Assembly: GCF_001411495.1 (NCBI RefSeq)
Contig: NZ_CP012981.1
Span: 62,001-126,000, forward strand
Origin: Burkholderia cepacia ATCC 25416
GTDB taxonomy: Bacteria > Pseudomonadota > Gammaproteobacteria > Burkholderiales > Burkholderiaceae
Length of the DNA: 64,000 nucleotides
Direction of reading: 5' to 3'
Below are positions 60,001 to 64,000 of this stretch, piece after piece. Made by a program: the position numbers and the translations under genes. Position 1 is the first letter of the stretch. Each line of letters starts with the position of its first letter. Under the pieces are notes generated by a model. The model saw only the letters and a list, made by a program, of their open reading frames with translations. It was not told where the DNA came from and searched no databases.

Positions 60001-61680
60001 ATGATGCTCAAGACGAAACGACCGTTCCGCACGACGGGACGGTGCCATCGCGCAACCTTGTTCGCCGCAGCCGCGTTCGCGTGCTGCTGCTCGTATGCCG
60101 TCGCACAGGACGCGACACCGGACTCCGCGCCCGATGCCGTTGCCGGCGCGGACGCCGTCATGATGCTGGTCGACGACGCTTCGCCGTGCGCAGCGAATCC
60201 GGCTGCGTGCTCGGTGCACGTCTTCGCCGGTGGGCGCGCCGGCGGGAATGGCGCTGGTGCGACCGGCAATGGCAGCGGCAGCAGCCCCGGTAGCGGAAAT
60301 GGCAATGGCGGCGGCAGCGGCAACAACGGGAACGGTACCGTCGGACCTGCCGGCGTCGGCGGAACGACGAGCGGAACATCCAGCGGTACGAGCGGTTCGG
60401 GTGGCTCGGGCCGCGGTGGCAACGCGTCTGGTAACGGTGGTTCGGGAGGGTCTTCCGGTGGGGGTTCTTCCGGCGGCGGCTCTTCCGGCGGTGGGTCTTC
60501 CGGCGGTGGTGGTTCTTCCGGTGGTGGTTCTTCCGGTGGTGGTTCTTCCGGTGGTGGTTCTTCCGGTGGTGGTTCTTCCGGTGGTGGTTCTTCCGGTGGT
60601 GGTTCTTCCGGTGGTGGTTCTTCCGGTGGTGGTTCTTCCGGTGGTGGTTCTTCCGGTGGTGGTTCTTCCGGTGGTGGTTCTTCCGGTGGTGGTTCTTCCG
60701 GTGGTGGTTCTTCCGGTGCTGGTTCTTCCGGCGGGGGTTCTTCCAGCGGTGGCTCTTCCGGTGGTGGCTCTTCCGGCGGCGGTTCTTCCGGCGGCGGTTC
60801 TTCCGGCGGCGGTTCTTCCGGCGGTGGGTCTTCCGGCGGTGGGTCTTCCGGCGGCGGTTCTTCCGGCGGCGGTTCTTCCGGCGGCGGTTCTTCCGGCGGC
60901 GGTTCTTCCGGCGGCGGCGGTCACGGCAATGGTGGCGGCCATGGCGATGGCGGTGGTCACGGCAATGGCGACGGCGGTGGTCACGGCGATGGGGGCGGCC
61001 ACGGCAACGGCGGTGGCCATGGCAGCGGTGACGGCGGCGGTCACGGTAACGGCGATGGTGGTGGTCACGGTAACGGCGGTGGCCACGGCAACGGCGATGG
61101 TGGTGGTCACGGCAATGGCGATGGCGGCGGTCACGGTAACGGCGGTGGCCACGGCAACGGCGATGGCGGTGGTCACGGCAATGGCGACGGCGGCGGTCAC
61201 GGTAACGGCGGTGGCCACGGCAACGGCGATGGCGGTGGTCACGGCAATGGCGATGGTGGTGGTCACGGCAATGGTGGCGGCCATGGCAACGGCGATGGCG
61301 GCGGTCACGGCAACGGCGATGGTGGTGGTCACGGTAACGGCGGTGGCCACGGCAACGGCGATGGTGGTGGCCACGGCAACGGCGGCGGCCATGGCAACGG
61401 CCATGGCAACGGCGATGGCGGCGGTCACGGCAACGGCGGTGGCCATGGCAGCGGCGATGGCGGCGGTCACGGCAACGGCGGTGGCCATGGCAGCGGCGAT
61501 GGCGGTGGCCATGGCGACGGTGGCAACGGTGGCCACGGCAATGGCGGTGGCAACGGCAATGGAAACGGCAGCGGCGGCGCCGGCAATGGCGGGGCCAACG
61601 GTGTCGGCAATGGCCATGGCAGCGGGAACGGCAATGGCGGCGGTCACGGCAACGGCGGATCCTCCGGAGGCAACCACTGA
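60001..61680 (+). CDS. Exported glycine-rich repeat protein, 559 residues
   Basis: ATG 60001 follows GGGGAGG. A signal peptide ends CCCSYAVAQ near residue 36, followed by a unique stretch with two cysteines (SPCAANPAACSV) near 60-71. From about residue 150 to 305 the protein is about 31 copies of SSGGG, encoded by a 15-bp DNA repeat. From about 305 to 520 it is GHGNGGG and GHGNGDGG units. It ends GGSSGGNH. The protein is secreted or surface-located by prediction, and His/Asp-rich in the second repeat block. Repeat number is likely to vary between strains. The function is unknown. Confidence 0.75.
   Translation: MMLKTKRPFRTTGRCHRATLFAAAAFACCCSYAVAQDATPDSAPDAVAGADAVMMLVDDASPCAANPAACSVHVFAGGRAGGNGAGATGNGSGSSPGSGNGNGGGSGNNGNGTVGPAGVGGTTSGTSSGTSGSGGSGRGGNASGNGGSGGSSGGGSSGGGSSGGGSSGGGGSSGGGSSGGGSSGGGSSGGGSSGGGSSGGGSSGGGSSGGGSSGGGSSGGGSSGGGSSGGGSSGGGSSGAGSSGGGSSSGGSSGGGSSGGGSSGGGSSGGGSSGGGSSGGGSSGGGSSGGGSSGGGSSGGGSSGGGGHGNGGGHGDGGGHGNGDGGGHGDGGGHGNGGGHGSGDGGGHGNGDGGGHGNGGGHGNGDGGGHGNGDGGGHGNGGGHGNGDGGGHGNGDGGGHGNGGGHGNGDGGGHGNGDGGGHGNGGGHGNGDGGGHGNGDGGGHGNGGGHGNGDGGGHGNGGGHGNGHGNGDGGGHGNGGGHGSGDGGGHGNGGGHGSGDGGGHGDGGNGGHGNGGGNGNGNGSGGAGNGGANGVGNGHGSGNGNGGGHGNGGSSGGNH
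60448..60915. repeat. About 31 tandem 15-bp repeats encoding SSGGG
   Basis: The unit TCTTCCGGTGGTGGT and near copies run from about 60448 to 60915, with one 18-bp copy. The central part (about 60511-60720) is almost perfectly homogeneous, the signature of recent expansion or gene conversion. Confidence 0.9.
60916..61560. repeat. Degenerate repeats encoding GHGNGGG/GHGNGDGG
   Basis: Units of 18-24 bp built from GGTCACGGCAACGGC and GGCGATGGCGGT alternate over about 640 bases. They are less homogeneous than the 15-bp block and carry many silent changes, so they are probably older. Confidence 0.85.
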
Positions 61681-61707
61681 CCTGCAGCGTTGCCCGGCCG
61701 GGCGTCG

Positions 61708-62553
61708 TCAGAGCATCTCGAGCGCGCGCTTGCTGCGTGGCGGACGGAAGTACGCGTCAAGCTGCGCGCGCTCGTCGTCGCTGAACATGAAATCGAGCGC
61801 GGCCCGGTTGTCGCGCACGTGCTCGATGCGCGACGCCTTCGGGATCGCGAAAACCCCCGGCTGCGCGAGCACCCACGCGAGCGCGACGCGCATCACCGAC
61901 ACCCCGCGCTGCCGTGCGATCTCGTCGAGCGGCGAGCGCTTCGGCAGCCGTCCGTGATCGACCGGGCTGTAGGCCATCGCCGGCATCCCGTGCCCGGCAA
62001 GCCATGGCAGCAGGTCGAATTCCGGGCCGCGCCGCGCGATGTTGTAGAGGATCTGGTTGGTCGCGCACGCGCCGCCGCCGGCTTCATCGACGAGCTCGGC
62101 CATGTCGGCCGTATCGAAGTTGCTGACACCCCAGTGACGGATCTTGCCCGCGCGCTGCAGCGCTTCGAAGCCTTCGACCGTTTCATCGAGCGGCACCGAG
62201 CCGCGCCAGTGCAGCAGATACAGGTCGAGGCGATCGGTACGCAGGCGCTTGAGGCTCGCATCGCACGCGGCAACGACGCCGCGCCGGCTCGCATGATGCG
62301 GATAGACCTTGCTGACAAGGAACACGTCGTCGCGCAGGCCCGCGAGCGCCTCGCCGACCAGTTCCTCGGTCGCGCCGTCGCCGTACATCTCGGCCGTATC
62401 GACCAGCGTCATTCCGAGCGCGACGCCTTCGCGCAGCGCGGCGATCTCGTCCGCGCGCCGGGCCGGCCGCTCGCCCATCTCCCACGTGCCCAGGCCAAGC
62501 TTCGGAATCGTCTCGCCGTCCGGCAGGACGACCGTGGCGATCGTGTCTGTCAT
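61708..62553 (-). CDS. Aldo/keto reductase
   Basis: 281 residues from ATG 62553 (GAGGAA upstream). It is a TIM-barrel NADPH reductase. LGLGTWEMGER near 22, the catalytic Asp/Tyr in LVDTAEMYGDG near 52-62, the Lys in VSKVYP near 84, and His in LYLLHWRG near 115 are intact. IPKASRIEHVRDNRAALDF near 238-256 binds NADPH. It resembles E. coli YeaE; the substrate is unknown. It is divergent from the GntR regulator. Confidence 0.92.
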   Translation of the reverse strand: MTDTIATVVLPDGETIPKLGLGTWEMGERPARRADEIAALREGVALGMTLVDTAEMYGDGATEELVGEALAGLRDDVFLVSKVYPHHASRRGVVAACDASLKRLRTDRLDLYLLHWRGSVPLDETVEGFEALQRAGKIRHWGVSNFDTADMAELVDEAGGGACATNQILYNIARRGPEFDLLPWLAGHGMPAMAYSPVDHGRLPKRSPLDEIARQRGVSVMRVALAWVLAQPGVFAIPKASRIEHVRDNRAALDFMFSDDERAQLDAYFRPPRSKRALEML

Positions 62554-62719
62554 GCGTTCCTCGTTGCGGATTCGTGGCCGCGCACCGCGACCCAGGCATG
62601 GAATACGACGCATCAGTGTAGTCAATCGGCGCGCAATTCACCTATTGCACGGCAAAAACCGGCTATAACGGCGCCACGCGATGACTTAGAATGGCCGCAA
62701 CCTGATCGATACCCACTCC

Positions 62720-63466
62720 ATGAAGGCATCCACGGACGACCGCTGGCAGGACCTGCGCCCCGACCCCGACAACGACACGCCGCTCTACCTGCAGCTCGCC
62801 CGCAAGCTCGGCGACGCGATCCACGACAACCGCTGGACAGCCGGCGAGGCATTGCCCTCCGAGCGCGTGCTGTCCGATGCACTGGGCGTATCGCGCATCA
62901 CCGCGCGCAAGGCGATCGCGCTGCTCGTCGAGCAAGGCCTGATTCGCCGCACGCAGGGTGCCGGCAATTTCATCCAGCCGCGCTACGAGGATCCGCTGTC
63001 GCGGCTGTCGAGCTTCAGCGAAATGCTCGAACGGCGCGGCTTCAAGCCGAGCTCGCAATGGCTCGCACGCGAGATCCAGCCGGCGAACCGCGACGAAGTG
63101 ATCCAGCTCGGGCTGTCGCCGGCCGCATCGGTCACGCGCCTGAAACGCCTGCGCCTCGCCGACGGCATCGTGATGGCCGTCGAGAATTCGACGTTTCCCG
63201 CGACGCTGATCCCCGATCCGCAGGCAATCGGCGATTCGCTGTACAGCTATCTCGAAGCGCGCGGCACGCCGATCGTGCGCGCGCTGCAGCATTTCCGCGC
63301 GGTCAACGCGACCGACGAGATCGCCGAGCAGATGGGCATCGCACCGCACGACGCGCTGCTGCTGATCACACGAATCGGCTATACGTCGGACCAGCGCGCG
63401 ATCGAACTGACCGATACCTACTGCCGCAACGACTACTACGACTTCGTCGTCGAACTGCGCAAGTAA
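62720..63466 (+). CDS. GntR-family regulator, HutC/NagR type
   Basis: 248 residues. The N-terminal winged helix is at about 20-85 (PLYLQLARKLGDAIHDNRW, then LPSERVLSDALGVSRITARK). The C-terminal UTRA ligand domain starts near 93 (RLSSFSEMLERRGF) and ends YYDFVVELRK. UTRA proteins sense amino-sugar phosphates, urocanate and similar small molecules. In related genomes such genes sit beside amino-sugar catabolic genes, but here the neighbours are an aldo/keto reductase and a CoA transferase, so the ligand is open. Confidence 0.9.
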   Translation: MKASTDDRWQDLRPDPDNDTPLYLQLARKLGDAIHDNRWTAGEALPSERVLSDALGVSRITARKAIALLVEQGLIRRTQGAGNFIQPRYEDPLSRLSSFSEMLERRGFKPSSQWLAREIQPANRDEVIQLGLSPAASVTRLKRLRLADGIVMAVENSTFPATLIPDPQAIGDSLYSYLEARGTPIVRALQHFRAVNATDEIAEQMGIAPHDALLLITRIGYTSDQRAIELTDTYCRNDYYDFVVELRK

Positions 63467-63487
63467 CGCAGGCCGCGCCGCCGGCGC

Positions 63488-64000
63488 TTATAGCCAGCGC
63501 GCATCGTCGGTGCCGGGCGGCACGGACGGGCGCGCAAGCGACGGCGGTGTCACCGATAACCGCTCGGCGGGCCGCACCGCGTCGAGCATGCCGAACGGCG
63601 ACGCGATGCGCTCGATCCGGTCGCGTACGTCGGCGCGCGCGAAATCGGGTGCCTGCAGGCCGTCCGGCACGATACCGAACGACTGCAGCCAGCGGCCCGT
63701 CTGCGCGAGCGACAGTCGCACGTGCCAGCTTCCCCCTTCGCGTGCCCGGCGCGCGAGCGCGATCATCGCGCCGAACGCCGCGAGATAACCCGTTGCATGA
63801 TCGAGCGCCTGGCACGGCAGGTGGCGCGGCGCGTTCGCGTGCGCGGCCTGCTGTTCCTGCCACGCGATCCCGCTCGCCGACTGCACGAGACTGTCGAAGC
63901 CGCGCCGCTGCGCCCACGGCCCCGCATGCCCGTATGCCGATATCGACACGCACACGATGCCGGGCCGCCGCGCCGCCAGCGCGAGCGGTCCGAAGCCGCG
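63488..64000 (-). CDS. CaiB/BaiF CoA-transferase, N-terminus cut by window edge
   Basis: About 170 C-terminal residues of a family-III CoA transferase. The frame reads in from the right edge with SISAYGHAGPWAQRRGFDSL, typical of the family, then LVQSASGIAWQEQ and DHATGYLAAFGAMIALARR. The catalytic Asp of family III usually lies upstream, outside the window. The C-terminal part is shorter than usual, so this may be the half-size or partner-requiring type. It converges with the GntR gene after 21 bases. Confidence 0.85.
   Translation of the reverse strand, partial: RGFGPLALAARRPGIVCVSISAYGHAGPWAQRRGFDSLVQSASGIAWQEQQAAHANAPRHLPCQALDHATGYLAAFGAMIALARRAREGGSWHVRLSLAQTGRWLQSFGIVPDGLQAPDFARADVRDRIERIASPFGMLDAVRPAERLSVTPPSLARPSVPPGTDDARWL

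Noticed and set aside
59950..61957. Long frames in other phases and on the opposite strand of the glycine-rich gene
   Set aside because: Short-period repeats keep several frames open at once. Only the frame with signal peptide and ribosome-binding site at 60001 is supported.

Overview
The window looks like the main chromosome of a Burkholderia, most likely a Burkholderia cepacia-complex species. It is very GC-rich, with G/C-ending codons. The gene sets clpS-clpA with a cold-shock gene, nadB/nadC/nadA, ileS-lspA-coaBC-dut, ispH-fkpB/radC, rpmB-rpmG and livHMGF, and the pair of structurally unrelated NADP-isocitrate dehydrogenases, match that group. Species assignment is inference; no search was run.

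Layout. Positions 1-4490 are accessory in character: two SDR oxidoreductases and an alpha/beta hydrolase opposite a TetR regulator, then a frameshifted pseudogene and about 700 gene-free bases carrying short clustered repeats, ending at a strong terminator. Positions 4567-11337 hold a small lipoprotein and three LysR-linked modules of small oxidoreductases or hydrolases. Positions 11517-18387 hold single genes: a DinB-like protein, CopC, a pseudouridine synthase, a ferredoxin-reductase fusion, an acetylornithine-type aminotransferase preceded by a candidate arginine-rich attenuator, a GNAT enzyme and a DUF2278 protein. Positions 18705-23249 are the branched-chain amino-acid ABC transporter livHMGF, with a decayed remnant of a substrate-binding protein upstream. 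Positions 23520-28270 carry ispH-fkpB, radC, rpmB-rpmG and nadB. nadC-nadA lies opposite nadB, so three NAD-biosynthesis genes sit together. Positions 30726-35448 (minus strand) are a fatty-acid desaturase, an MscS channel, rsmB and purN. Positions 35571-41787 (plus strand) are ribF, ileS, lspA, coaBC and dut. Positions 41839-46842 (minus strand) are a DUF347 membrane protein, an amino-acid permease and clpA-clpS. Then come a cold-shock gene, a multicopper oxidase, a small conserved-looking ORF, the two isocitrate dehydrogenases, rluE, two exported small proteins, an EF-G gene, a Ni/Co transporter, a long glycine-rich repeat protein, an aldo/keto reductase, a GntR regulator and the C-terminal part of a CaiB/BaiF CoA transferase that runs off the right edge.

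Most of the window is conserved housekeeping sequence. The observations most worth a second look are the Arg-rich short ORF plus terminator ahead of the argD-type gene, the three 16-bp repeats ahead of the 74-residue ORF, the 48-bp repeats ahead of nadA, the glycine-rich repeat gene, the palindrome ahead of the dimeric icd, the paired inverted repeats between the hydrolase and LysR genes at 8.4 kb, and the decay at 3.4-4.4 kb and in the liv binding-protein gene. I did not find a clear new multi-gene system, a CRISPR array, an intact insertion sequence, or any tRNA or rRNA gene.
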